A program made the position numbers and the translations under genes. From NCBI GenBank assembly GCA_036874045.1, contig JAZBRI010000011.1:15332001-15396000 (forward strand): a stretch of 64,000 nt of DNA, read 5' to 3'. Positions 49,051 through 61,640 of the stretch are shown here, in pieces. Position 1 is the first letter of the stretch; each line of letters opens with the position of its first letter. Source of the stretch: Cymodocea nodosa. Lineage: Eukaryota > Streptophyta > Magnoliopsida > Alismatales > Cymodoceaceae. The notes beneath the pieces are model-generated. The model worked only from the letters and a program-made list of their open reading frames with translations. It did not search any database and was not told the DNA's origin.

Positions 49051-52000
49051 CTACAACTCGATGTTGAAGAACGAGGCGCTTTTGAGGCGCTCGGAGATAT
49101 CTGCTAAGGATCCAACGGCAGAGGCCATAGAGACAAGGAAGCAGACCACGCTCAAGGCTTGCAAGAGCACCCACTTGGTCTGCCCCCGCCTGACACGAGC
49201 CTGGGCCATGTACATCGTCACTGGGAAGTAGACCGTCAGCGGCCAGAAGGCTAGTGTACCTAGCAAGCCTACGACGGCGTTGAAGAAGGGAAACATCATA
49301 GCTATGACGGTCGTGACGGCAACGAACACGGTCCTTAGGACAAGCTGGCAAACTGTGAACTTCCATCTCAGGAACGGGAGTCTCAAGGTGTACGCTCTGT
49401 GGAAGGAAGTCAAGGGTGACAATCTTGAGACGAGAAACTTCTCGTGTTTGGCGAAGATTGGCTGCCCGTATACCTGAAACGTGCGATCAGATCAGATCAG
49501 ATCAATCAGTCGAGAACAAACATGCATGCGCCGCCGACGAGCCACCGCGTACGTACCTGATAGGCTCCAACCAGATGCACGATCACCGCGATGTTGGCAA
49601 TGTCGACGAGCCATAAGACCCATAACGGATCTTTGAACCCGGTGAGCATATTCCCTGGAGCTCCGTTTCCGAACGCTGCATACCCAATGCAGCCCAGCAG
49701 GACGTAGAACAACGCCGTCACTCCTATACCATATTTCGACGCTTTCTTCATGGTCTTGTTCTCTGGTGGGTTTGATCTCAGAGTGTCCTGGACGGTGAAC
49801 AAATGTGACCACGATATTAGCTTAGGGTGACGTACGGCAACGGTACGTGATGGAAAACGATGCAGAGCACCAAGATTTAATTAAAACGTTTCACCTGAAT
49901 TTCTATGAGGATCAAGGCATAGGAGTAGGCAAAGGCTATGTTTCCAAGGGCTTGGAAACCATGCCACACTCGGGTGGACGCGGACAAGCCGTCGACGCCG
50001 ACCGTGGGGCCGAACAGACTGCCTTCGATGGAACCGTGAGAGGCAAGCCTGTCGGTGCACAGGTACAACCCGATGAGCGAGTAGGCGAACGACATGACCG
50101 CTGCGATCACCGAGATGAGAGTGATCTTCTCGAGGCTCGGGAACTGAGAGAGAACGATCTCCACCAATCCAAAGAGGACCATGTACTTGTTGCCAGTCGG
50201 CTTACAGTCGGCATCCTGGCCGTCGTGTCGACGGAGGCATATGGAACGTTCCACCGTCCTACCCATGAACAAGACGTTACTAATTTAAAAACCGATCGAT
50301 CGATGTGCGTGTAAATAATAGCAATTAATATACTCACATCAGACTCAGCACTGTGGTGATCGTGTATCCTATCAAGGTACCCCACAACAAGGCGTACTGC
50401 ACGACGCCACACCAGAGCACATTCCTCGGACCTATCATATGGTCGATCTATCGTTAATTAAGAAAAGGAAACGCAAGGTGATGGAATGAGAGTTGGACAA
50501 GTACGACATGTAGAAAAGGGAAATTACAACCTACCAAGACACGCTCTCACGGCATCCACGTAGGTTCTGTTACGCTTCCCTCGGACGGGGTCAGGAGATC
50601 TGTAGCAGTCGGAGAGGAGGACGGCGGCGTAGTATGTAATGTAGGCGAAGACAACCAGCGCAAGGGGTCCGAAGATCCAGCCCATCTGCGCCATACTCCA
50701 TGGGAGAGCAAGCACCCCGGAGCCAATCACCGCCGTAATGGCATGTGACGTTGCAGTCCAGAACGTCCCTTTAATCGCAGCAAAATATCACGTTAGCATC
50801 TTTAATTAGCATATGATTCGGCAACTAATGCAAGTATAGGCAAGCGAGTTGTGGTGAATCAGGGAGACCTAACCTAGGAAAATATCATATAGTGTGCTTA
50901 ATCTGGTAGAAATATAATCTAAATTGTATTAAAATATTGTAAATTATATTAAAATACAACTTAAATTATATTGATATTGTAACAATATTTGACACAAATT
51001 AACACAAATGCATAACACGAAATATGAGTGTCAAACACAATTTGATTTCAACCAAATTGATAAGACTGTGACACAATTGACGTGTATAAGCACTCCTTAT
51101 ATGCCGTAATCTTACAAGTTTATAATAATTTTTTATTTCTCGAAATTATCATCCTGTGGTTGTAGTAATTTTATTAATTTTTAAACTTATTTTTTTTATT
51201 TTTAGATAAAAATGTCGTAAACTACAATGACCTAAATGCAAAAAACAAAAATGTTATTACAACGCAACATCACAACCAAACCCACCATCATCAACGATTT
51301 AGATTCAGATACGCTAAATGGGACTAAGCAATCAACCAATCATAACAGCGAATTATGCACTGCTATGATTTTTTTCTTTCAACCATACACATTTTTTTTC
51401 GTTTTTGTAGTTGTACATCCAACAATTATATTTTTTTTAAAGAACTTTCTACGATTTCTGAATAATAATATTGTAAACTACAACTAAAGGGACCTAAATG
51501 CAAAAACACCATTTTAATACAGCATCTCAACCGTACCTATCAACATCAACGGCTCAGATTCACTAAATTGTCGATGGTACCAACAGCCTGCAGATAGGAC
51601 AGGGGGCAAACACTAACCGAAACACCGTATAATTTTTCTAGCATCATCCAGCTTTCTTCTTATAAATACATACATAAAAGGTAAAACTGACCTAGTAAAT
51701 TTTATTATTAAATGTTTATAAATACAGGGTAAAATATTTACTTAAACTAAAGAGAGAGAATTTACAAAAACATGTTACATGTACAAAGAAATAATAGGGA
51801 ACTGTTCTCAACAAGTTTCTGCGAGGACATGATGAGGCCATAAGGAAGTCATTTTCTATGATACGATTTGCATTAATAAAAGGAAACCTCCTGAAACCAT
51901 ATCCACACCAATTTTCATCATTTGCTTTCTTATATCCAAGTGGACATTTTCGGAGGATACAGCGACGTGTAGCCCCACGTAAAATCTATAGGAGATGTGA

Positions 52001-53692
52001 CGACTTTCCTCGCATAAATTTCGTGGACTTGGCAAGGATGTGGCTGCCCTTGCCAAGTCATGGCCGACGTAACCAAATTAATTTTTTTAACACAAGTGTG
52101 TGTTCCATTTCCCCATTTTCAACTAGGCCTCTCTCTTAAACAAAGACAATAGCACCCGAAACTCTTAACAAGGTTCGAAACTTTCTGTGTTTTGTAAGAC
52201 ACGAAACTTTAACTTTTCAGACGCCATTTAAGAACATGAATTTCAGATTCTAAATTAATCTGGTTTTGATTGGCAAACAACGGTGCCAATGGGAGGACCA
52301 TCCATCGTAGAAGACGTACTCTGGTCTACCCCTCGGTGAGCTCGAGCTAGGTGTCGAAGGACTTGTTTGGATCAATGTTGTTGGGCTTTTCTCGTCACAA
52401 AAACTCAAAAACATGGATCCATCAAACCGACAGCACAAAATAATAGCGTTTCTTCCTAATGCCGTGTTTTCACAAAACTAAAAACATTACCCCAGGAAAC
52501 GCTTATTAAAGGAGCGATTGAAAAAAACTAACATTTTTTCACGTTTACCTTTTGTTTTAACTCTAAAATTCCAAGCATTTTTTAATTCTTAACATAACCT
52601 AATAAATTTTGATTCTCAATCTCCATTATTTTCTCTCGAGTGTGTATTCTATTCTATTCTATTAATATCCCGATGTATGGCACATGACTGGTCTTGACTC
52701 GCCGGGTGAACCGCCCCTTCCCTCTCCCTATCGGTCGAGCAGACTTTGCCTCCTCGACATCTGAATCAACATAATTTATATATATACACACACACAAAAA
52801 AACATGTAATCACATAAAAGATATTTCACTCATTTAAAAACATTAAACTAACAAAATTAATACCACCATTTATTATTTAAAAATTTTCTAAAACACTTAC
52901 TAAAGAATACTATAAAAAAAAATGCAAACTTAACGGAGAAGACCCGAAAAAACGTCGAATCGAAAAAGAAGAAGAAAGACGCCGTCACCATCGAGAATTT
53001 GCTCCTCCTGCTGGGAGAAGTCGTTACAGTGGCAGACCTCTTCCGTGGTTGAGGCCCAAGGTCAAAGCGAGGAAATGGGAAGGGAGGGATGGTTTGCGAC
53101 TACGTAAGCAGGAACCCTTCAACATCGTGGAGACGGTCGGGGGGCAGGGGTAAATCTGCGAATTTCTCAGGGTGAGCAGAGCAGTGGAGTGGAATCGACT
53201 TTCCCATACACGGATGCTTCTGGTATAGAATCTAGAGAAAAATCGTGTACGATAGAGTACACATCATGGAACCGGCGCACCTTCCAGAGTCGATTCTTTA
53301 AAAGAAGAATGAGCAAATTCGAAATTCCCAGACGCGGAATAATAAGCACATTTCTGAATCATATTTTCTGCAAAACACCTATTCTTCGGTGGTGCGTTGA
53401 TCCTACACGATGTGTGGCAAGAGGACGACACAAATTTATAGAAACAACCGAGCACGGAAGGAATGAACGAAGATAGAATAGAAGAGCGGAAACGATTAGA
53501 AGACGGATTCCTCCTCGGAGGAATGGAGAAGAGTATAAAGCAGCAGCAGCAGAAGCAACAGATCTCGATCAATCAAGAAAACAAGAGTGAGGATGTCTTA
53601 CCCGTTCTTATGTGATCATCATCCAACTCGTTCTCCTCTATTCTTGCATCTGGTTTCCCGATCAGTGGATCGGCAGAGTCTGGGAAGTCCAT
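49051..53692 (-). CDS. AAP-type amino acid permease
   Basis: Proton-coupled amino acid importer of the plasma membrane (AAAP superfamily, AAP family). Six exons, 53602-53692, 50535-50768, 50338-50431, 49895-50258, 49557-49787 and 49051-49473, join in frame to 478 residues, the normal AAP size. Exon 1 gives a soluble acidic N-terminus (MDFPDSADPLIGKP...) ending 'RTGTFWTA'. Next come 'AVIGSGVLALPW' (helix 1), 'LLSDCYRSPDP', 'RNRTYVDAVRACLGP', 'FQALGNIAFAYSYALILIEI', 'DTLRSNPPENKTMKKAS', 'GYAAFGNGAPGNMLTGF', 'IVHLVGAYQVYGQPIFA' and 'FWPLTVYFPVTMYMAQ', all AAP hallmarks. About eleven membrane helices are expected. Intron 1 is unusually long (2,833 bp). A pyrimidine tract with 'ctctag' just before the start suggests a 5' UTR intron. 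The best fit is the AAP2-5 type, but I cannot assign a member. Confidence 0.92.
50769..53601 (-). other. Long first intron of the permease gene
   Basis: GT at 53601-53600 and AG at 50770-50769 bound a 2.83-kb intron, while the other introns are about 75-170 bp. It is AT-rich and holds a diverged direct repeat (51213-51310 and 51473-51560). It also carries a mixed-composition part (52670-53580) with no recognisable exon. Confidence 0.8.
51213..51565 (+). repeat. Diverged direct repeat, spacing about 260 bp
   Basis: Both copies run 'gtaaactacaa', 'cctaaatgcaaaaa', 'acagca/acgcaa...catc', 'atcaacg' and 'agattca...ctaaat' in the same order. It probably reflects an old tandem duplication or two ends of a mobile sequence in the permease intron. 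Confidence 0.55.
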
Positions 53693-54386
53693 CAGAGTAT
53701 AACCTAGAGAGAGAGAAAGAGAGAGGAGGCGGGATCAGGGAGGGACGGACGGAGGAAGACTACCGACGGCCACCCCGAGTCCTGCTCATCGACGGGCATT
53801 GATTAGGAGAATAATGGGTAGCTTTTTCGAAACAGAATGGTGGCCAATTTGTTGGTGGAAATCAGGTAGACATCCGAACCTTTTTTTTCTCCAGAATGCC
53901 ATTAAAAAACCAATGCCTGCGAGAAAACCGGGTACGTGCAAACAGACTGCCCGAGCGACCTCTTCCGTGGTATTAATGTACACAGCCTATCAATTACATA
54001 GGTTTTGTCCGCCTCTCATATGTATAATAATATAACGATTCCAACCAATCAACGCAGTTTTCAATATTTATCAGTCCAAATTGATCATTTGTAGGCCCAT
54101 TCCAGCGTGAGCATAGAAAATGAAGATATCATAAACAAATAATCAAACCTTTAGAAACGTATTCATCTTCCAGCTTCTGTACAGATGGGTCAGGCAATTG
54201 ATGACTAGATATACATGTTTTGAAGAATAATTTTAGCATATTTGTATTCAGATTCCAATCGGTTGGTAGCTTGGATATCTGAAAAACGAATGGCTCTAAA
54301 TCAGAAGGAAAAATATAACGGTTCTCTTAACATAATGGTGGCTTCACATCGTAATGTACAACAGATTTTCATCATCAATTGGCAAA
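53693..54386. other. Short spacer between permease and bromodomain genes
   Basis: Both neighbours are on the minus strand, so this 0.7-kb spacer must hold the 3' end of the bromodomain gene and the promoter and leader of the permease. No clear TATA box was seen. Confidence 0.5.
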
Positions 54387-57300
54387 TTATCGCTTCAAAA
54401 ATGTTGCCAACACATCATGAATGGGACTCTTTCCTGCTGACGTTACATGAAACCTACGATTTAAAGAATGGGGTCCATTCCACACCGATCTTTGGTCATA
54501 AGAGAAAATGGTCCTGCATGCCTGCAAGACCATATGATTCTCTTGACGTGAAATACCCTCGTATAATTCAATCTGCTCAAGCATTTCCGATGATACCTGC
54601 AATAAACAACTCTATGGAGGTTATCTATATCATGCAAAACCTTCAAACTGAATGCAAAAAATTCAATTAATTTTGTTTAACATCTGCAGATAGATAGTCA
54701 TCATATCAAACACAAACATACATTTGCAGAAACTGTGCAACCACAATGACATGGGCACAGGATGAACTCCTAAGACGTGCCAGCAAAATCTACGACAATA
54801 CTTTCACCTCTCTTTTATTTTACAAATGCCTGTATGTCTATGCTTGCATTAACTTTGATCATATGGTAAGCCCTCTTTGGAGTAGTAGTAATTATAATTT
54901 ATAAAGGTTGGGATTTAAATCCTATTGATGGTTGACGTGAACTAAATAAGTAAATGATATCCTGGACCAAGTTGCAAAAATGCTTACATTGTCATGATTT
55001 AGAAAACAAGAACTTACCTCTTGCTTTCTTTCCAGTTCTTTCAGATCTTGAAGTAGAACTTCACCTTGCATGTAATTTTTCTGTTCATCAGACTGCATTG
55101 TGGAGCTTACGTCATTTTCTTGTACCTGAGACGGTCTGCTAGAATCATCATGCGCCAGATTCTCGACCAACATAAGTCTGGAAGGTGCATTAATGTCATT
55201 TCCATTTAAGTGTTCATTCCCAAATTTATTTGGTCCTTCCTTGTCAATCTCAGCTTGACCATTTGTATGTAGGTCTATTTCCGTGTCTTCTTGCTCAGGA
55301 TCCTCAATCTCAGCATTGCGAGGGACTTCGAGTGACTGATTCAGACTTGAGGAAGTACGCTCACTGTCTGGATTACCAATTGGAGAACATTCCTGCACCA
55401 GAGAATTTAGAACAGTAGAGAAAGAGGTTAGCGTTGTCATTTTCAAAGAAGCAAATAAAATTTCTGTGACAACCTGATCTAGAAATTTCATGTATATATA
55501 AACCATAAAGCTTGACTATGATTGCATGCTACTCATGAAAAATGCCTGAGATTACGTAATCAAGCTTCCAACATGAAAAATACCTGAGATTAGCCATCTA
55601 CAGACTACAGTAGCATGACGGTTCAGAACTTAGGATTCCTAATGCTAATCTTTGAATATTTTTTTGACCTTTATGTGAAAATGGGTTTCCTATTTATATG
55701 GACAAAGAACTTAATTGAATCACAAGAATCACACAAAAAATAAGCGTGCACTTCCTATTAAATTGTCAGAAATGGTATTTCCTAAGAGAGAAGTTCCTAC
55801 AGCATTTACAAGAGCATTTTACAAATTAGTAGAAGATATAGTCACCAGAACTTAAACCTTGATTAAAAGTACGAAATTATACAACCTTAGATAACTCAAC
55901 TATTTAGAGATGATTACCATTCACAACAGCTATGAATCCATTAATCCTCATATTGTGTTTTCTAAGTACCTTGTCATTGCCCAAAGAATCGGAAATTGTT
56001 AAAAGGAAGATTGACAAAATTGAAGTCACCTCTTTGCATTCATTAGGCATATACATGTCATTTGTTGCAATTTGATTTTCAGGGGAAAAGGAGATGCGCT
56101 CCTTTCTTCGCCGCCTCACAACACAAACAGCACAAAGGCAGCCACTTTTGTGATGTCTGATTCTGCCTCATTAAGAACAATCAAATTAAGAAACAACAGG
56201 TATAAAACAGTGAATAAAAATTTTGTCTATCAGTGTAAAAATCAAAAGATGGATAACATGATAAGAACATGCACCAATGCAAACCACTTGTACAATAGTA
56301 AGCATTGAATCTCTGACCTTACAAAGATTATCTCTAAATTGTAGTCGTTGAGGTGGGTGCTAGATGCAAGGTGCCCAAAGTCCTCTAGGCATTTCATGCC
56401 TCAGTTTTATAGGAACTTCCAGTGAGGTTTCTGGTTAACAACTCCAGAGAGCTTTTCAGCAGCCAACAGTGACTTTCAGTGAATTTATAGACTTCCCTCC
56501 TCTCTTTCACAGTGTATCTCAATCTAAAGCATATTTACATACATTTTATTGTTTATATAATTTTTTAACTTTTTTTTTAAAAAACTCTGATTTTCTATAT
56601 ATTTTTCCTGGTATAAAAAATGGTGCCTAGTTCAAGGCATCCTTGACCAATGTCTTGGCACCTTGACAACTATGCTCTGAATAGATCTCAATATGATGAT
56701 GTATCATATTGGCACTTCAATTCTTAACTTTTTTATGAATATAAGAGAGGTTCCTAATTTAGAATTGATGCCTCTTCATAAGTTGAAATGAAAACACAAA
56801 TGCACTTACTTTAACAATCAATTGGTTACACACTTTAAATTAAGAAGTATTCGTTATTTATGTACCATTCTACCTTGGAACAAACAATTAATGCAACAAA
56901 CCCGGTTATCTTCATTCTTCAATTAGCCTCGATTTTTCCTTTCCTTAAAAAAATATAAAAGTCCCATATCTCAGTTAATAACCTTGTCGAAATTAAGGAG
57001 AATCCATTGAAATTTTGAACAATATCTAAATGTCAAAAAAAACCCAAAACATGATAATTTGTGAAGTATCATCACATTTTTCCAAGAGAATAGTTTCTTG
57101 ATGTTGTGACCATTGTAAGGAAAACAACTTCCAAAAACTTAGCCTTTCACTGCTTCAACAGATTCCTGAACACATGATGAACACCATCCACTTTGAGATT
57201 TATCACCAAGGAAATCTGAATCAACACACTTCTAGAAGCAAGGGCCAAAGTGATCAGGAAATGCCATGAATTGTTGAATTTTTTGAAATAAATCCAATTT

Positions 57301-60204
57301 AACACAATTATTAACAATTGAAAATATCTATGAATACTTGTCAACCCGAAAAGAACCATAAAAAATATATTGATCAGATAAAAAAAGTCAATTGACAATA
57401 TTTATGATTTTTTTTTGACAGCTTTCTTAAGCTAACTCACTATTGAAGAAATTTATATTAACAGTCAAGTACTACACCAAAAAAACGAATGGAGAAGCTA
57501 ATTTCATGGAAAACCATATTTTCCATTGTATAATGTCTAAGAAAATCATATTGGTCAGTGCGGAAGAGTAATCGCATGATGCAAAGGGGCAGAAGGGCAA
57601 TCACATGTTGTTCAATAGGGTATTATTATCTTTTTTAGCAGGAAAATGCATGGGAGACAGTGTGCAGCTCACACCAGAGAACACCCGAAAACGAATCTTT
57701 GCTACAGTGAATGTCACGCAACCCAAGCGACAGTCACTGTTGAGCGTAGGTCCGTTTGACATCGATTTCTTTCACTCCAGAATTGAATAGTGAAAAAAGC
57801 TGGAGCAAAAGAAATCCAAATGCACCCTATGAATCAAGTTTCACACAAAAGGCATGACACTTGTATGTGAGATGAAAAAAAATTATTGATTGCAGTGTAG
57901 AAGCCTCTATTGTCAAAACTAATGCAAAGGTTAGAACATAAAATTATTACAAGGACATACCCTTTACGTTTGTGCTTAGGAGATTTCCCTTTAATGTGTG
58001 GCTTCTCATGATGAGCTTGTGCATTTTCTGTGGAACGAAAAGTATCACTACCTCATAAAGTAGATACAAACCCAAAATCAACATTAATACTGATTCACAA
58101 AAACTACCATATGAAAATACAAAAAACAGTATCATCATTCAAGAGTTAATTTTGATTTGTACTGAAGGGACAGGATATACTCCATCATGCACAATATACA
58201 CATCTAAGATAGAAGCTAAAATGCATTATAAGTTATAGCAAGCCTTGAATTAAGAAAGTTATATTTTTTCATCTCTGTGCAATGGTTTGCATAAAGAATA
58301 TGTGCAATAAATCAGTATCATATAAACGAAGAAATTTTATAATTCCCAAAACGACTGACATGTATTCATCAAAATTATTTATGTAATAGAGATATTAAGA
58401 CATGTTCAGCTATATTCAAGTTATTCTTGGTGAAAGAAAACCCGAATGATAAAGTGTTATTTGAATAACTTAATATTGGTCAGGCCATAATGCCATACCA
58501 TTTACACAAGTACAGTAGTAACTCAAAATAAATATGAAAGGATGGAAAATGACCAGAACAATAAAAAATCAAGCTTGTACAAGATAGAACAGGGTTAACT
58601 ACCACTCATGATGCCAGAGAATAACCCAGCTGCTGTCCAATACTTGAGAAAATTCTTTTTCACTCTTTTCATAAGATCAATAATATAATCACCCTTGTTG
58701 TTGTACTTGTAACAGTTATTCCAAATGAACTCCACATCCTTGAAAACATCTTCTGAATTTAAATATTTACATCCACGATCAAGTTCATTGCATATTGTGC
58801 CAAAATCCATTGGGTTGTCTATCACATCGAAGTAATCCTGGATAAAAAAAATGATCATATTGTTGCATAACAGAATAGCGACAATGCTCTATGTAACTTT
58901 TAACTTGACATGGAGTCTGTGAACCATGTGAATTTACTTAAATTCACTTTCAGGCTGAATGAAGACCATGTTTCAAATGTGTTTATCCACACCGAAATTT
59001 ATATCTTACGAGTAATGGATTGAACCATACCCAAAGTAATAACTCATATCACAGAAGCAGTGAGATTTATTACTTACAGCCATGTAAATATGATGCAAGT
59101 AATTGTCTTCTTTTCCCACTGATTCCATGGGGATTCACTGATTTAGAGGTTTATAATTCATTCAAATGCTTGGCTAATAAACATATTAAAGGTTGAGTTT
59201 TTGCCCAGTAATGCTTTTGGTCAAAAAATAATTATAAAAATATACATTGCTTTCATATGCCATTAGGATTATAGGCTTAAGGATAAAAAAATTACTGCTT
59301 ACAGGTATTCCAAGAGCAACAGGATCAACCGGTGTGTTAAAGGGTTCTGCTGCATCCATTTTCATGACTTTCTTTATCACCTGATGAACAGAACAACTTC
59401 ATGTCTGAGCAGAATAATCATTAGGAACTAAATTACGAATGGTGCATAGAAAAAAAATTACAAACCAAATTATAAGAATGCACTGATAATTCTATTCAAT
59501 CTTACCGTAAGTGCAGACTTTAATTCATTCTCATTGTAGCGAGAATCCAAACAAGGAGATCTTGTTATTTCCCTTTGAGCAAACTTCTTCGTGGCAGGTG
59601 AATCCATGGTCCTTTCATTATCAAAGTGAACAATTTCCTTCATACTTGGTGTCTGGACAGAACTTATTTGATTATTGAAATGCTTTTCTTGCAAGAGAAA
59701 GGTTGAAGAATCTAAACCCCCTGCAGATATGATTTTTACACTTCCAGATTTTCTTGAAGATTTTCCTGTAGTGGGGGTCTGTATATCAGATGTCAGTCCA
59801 TCTGAATAAGCATCTTCACTGTTTTCCATAACCAAATTTTGTCCTGATAAAGTCGCTTTTGTGTTGCTCAAATTTGCAACATGTTGTGTTTGCACATCCG
59901 AGTGGGTGTGACTAGATTCAATTGATCTGGAGGACTTGATTTTAACCTTAACACGTCCATGTCCAGACTTCCCCATGGAGACGGTAGTAGCCATATCAGC
60001 AGGAAACACAACATTGCTTGGTTTATCCACTTCACTGCAAGGTGATTCAATATCCACACTAGAATCAGGATGTATGTCATCACTCCCATCTATGCCCCGA
60101 TTATCTGCTGTGTCGGCATCTGCTGAAGCTGGGGTTGAAACATTCACTGATATCTTTTTCTTGCCTTTCTTATACCCTGCTTTGGCTCCACGCTTCCGTT
60201 TCAT
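54387..60204 (-). CDS. Bromodomain-containing nuclear protein
   Basis: Likely chromatin reader that binds acetylated lysine on histones. Seven exons, 59506-60204, 59303-59380, 58603-58837, 57961-58027, 56030-56114, 55018-55392 and 54387-54596, join in frame to 582 residues. Residues 1-233 are low-complexity and basic at the start ('MKRKRGAKAGYKKGKKK', a likely nuclear signal). Residues about 240-335 form the bromodomain: 'MDAAEPFNTPVDPVALGIP', 'DYFDVIDNPMDFGTI', and 'DVEFIWNNCYKYNNKGDYI' with the acetyl-lysine-binding Asn in 'YNN'. A basic patch ('KGKSPKHKRKGRRRKER') and an acidic, Gln/Glu-rich tail follow. No second bromodomain, ET domain or acetyltransferase domain is present. The start is the first ATG after an in-frame stop; a possible acceptor (ttctag) just upstream suggests a spliced leader. 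Introns are long and AT-rich. Confidence 0.88.
57749..57830. repeat. Imperfect inverted repeat in a bromodomain-gene intron
   Basis: The left arm 57749-57780 ('gtccgtttgac...ctccag') pairs with the right arm 57800-57828 ('ctggagcaaaagaaatccaa') around a loop of about 19 bases. The outward end, reverse complemented, begins GGGTGCATTTGGATTTC, a style of terminus common in plant MITEs. It could be a MITE remnant or a chance hairpin. Confidence 0.45.
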
Positions 60205-61640
60205 GTCTTTACTGCTCACTATCTAGAACATGGCTTTGTCAACTGCCTTGAAATAAAGACTAAGGTAATTACAGTCATAACCAAAAAGCACATCGATCTT
60301 CATGATTTTTTAACTGCACAAATAAAGTAATGGAGAGAACTTGCCAATAATAGCATATCACATTTTATATGAGACTGGCCATTCAGACAGAAAGCATGAG
60401 ACATCATCTGAAAATTCAGATAATATGAGTCCTGATAGCTGAGCTATGTGACTACAACAAATATCATAACATACAATACCATCACACAGCTAAGCTTGGT
60501 ATTCAAGACACAAGAGGATATTAAATATACACGGAAGATCACAAAGGATATATTTAAATAAGCTTTGGGATTCTATCATGAAAAGGATTGGCAGAAGCAA
60601 ATAGCATGGAGATCAAGGAACACATAGAAACTGCTGAGAAGAAAGTTTATTATCTGAGAATAAGGCATTTCTGAAAACCAAAATTTAATTTAAAGTCATA
60701 ACCCAAATAAATTCAACTAAAAAATGCTTCTCCTGGTCAAATTACAAAAAAAAAAAAAATCTTCTCTTTTTCCAATAATTGTGTTACCTATGATAAAAAT
60801 ATATCTAATGTTTTTTATGTAATAAAAACATATTCAATGTTGATCTCAGAAATTAACCAGATAATTGGCAACATGCATGAGAACAGTGTCTTGATTTCTA
60901 ACCTACTATTTGTGGTTGGCAACCTGTCTCCATTTAACTCTATCAATTGATAGTTCTTTAACTAGATTAACATGTTTATATCATTTTTTGTTATAAACTA
61001 ACTGTCCTTTTACCTACACTCAAATAATGAAGTTGTGTATGAATCCACTTTGGTTAATTATAACTGTGTGATAATAACAAGGAACAAAAAAATAAGGAAA
61101 AACAATACTTTAGCCTCTCAAATTTATTTCAACTTAGGAGAGGCCAAGAAAAAGAATCCCACTAGGTACAAATAGAATCACTAGTGCAGCATCATCTTTT
61201 CTTCCATTTTGTGGACACAGTATCTGTTTAACACAAAGATGAAAATTCTAAACCAACAATATTAAATATTAGAAATATTCAGCTACAAAGTGGATATTAG
61301 ATTGTTTGAATCGCATGTGATCACAACCCATGATTTTCAGTGATCAATCTGCATCTGCTGGATCAATGATTTTCCAAGTAATCCCATACCTAACGTACTG
61401 TATATATTTGATTATAGTGTGTTTTAAAATTACAATTTGACTTAATGCTCAGATTGTATTAGTCATTAGGACTTGGCCACTTGGGAACTAAAACATTGAC
61501 TAACATATGTTTTTTAAATAAAGATAGAATGATTCTAATTGATGAAATAAGTATCACTCAAAAGGACGAAAGAGTTACAAGTCAAAAAATATGAAAGTGA
61601 AAATTACGTATGTAAGAAATTAAACTAGACTGATAATGCT
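60205..61640. other. Upstream region of the bromodomain gene
   Basis: AT-rich, without a recognisable exon. A non-coding first exon or promoter of the bromodomain gene may lie here or further right. Confidence 0.45.
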
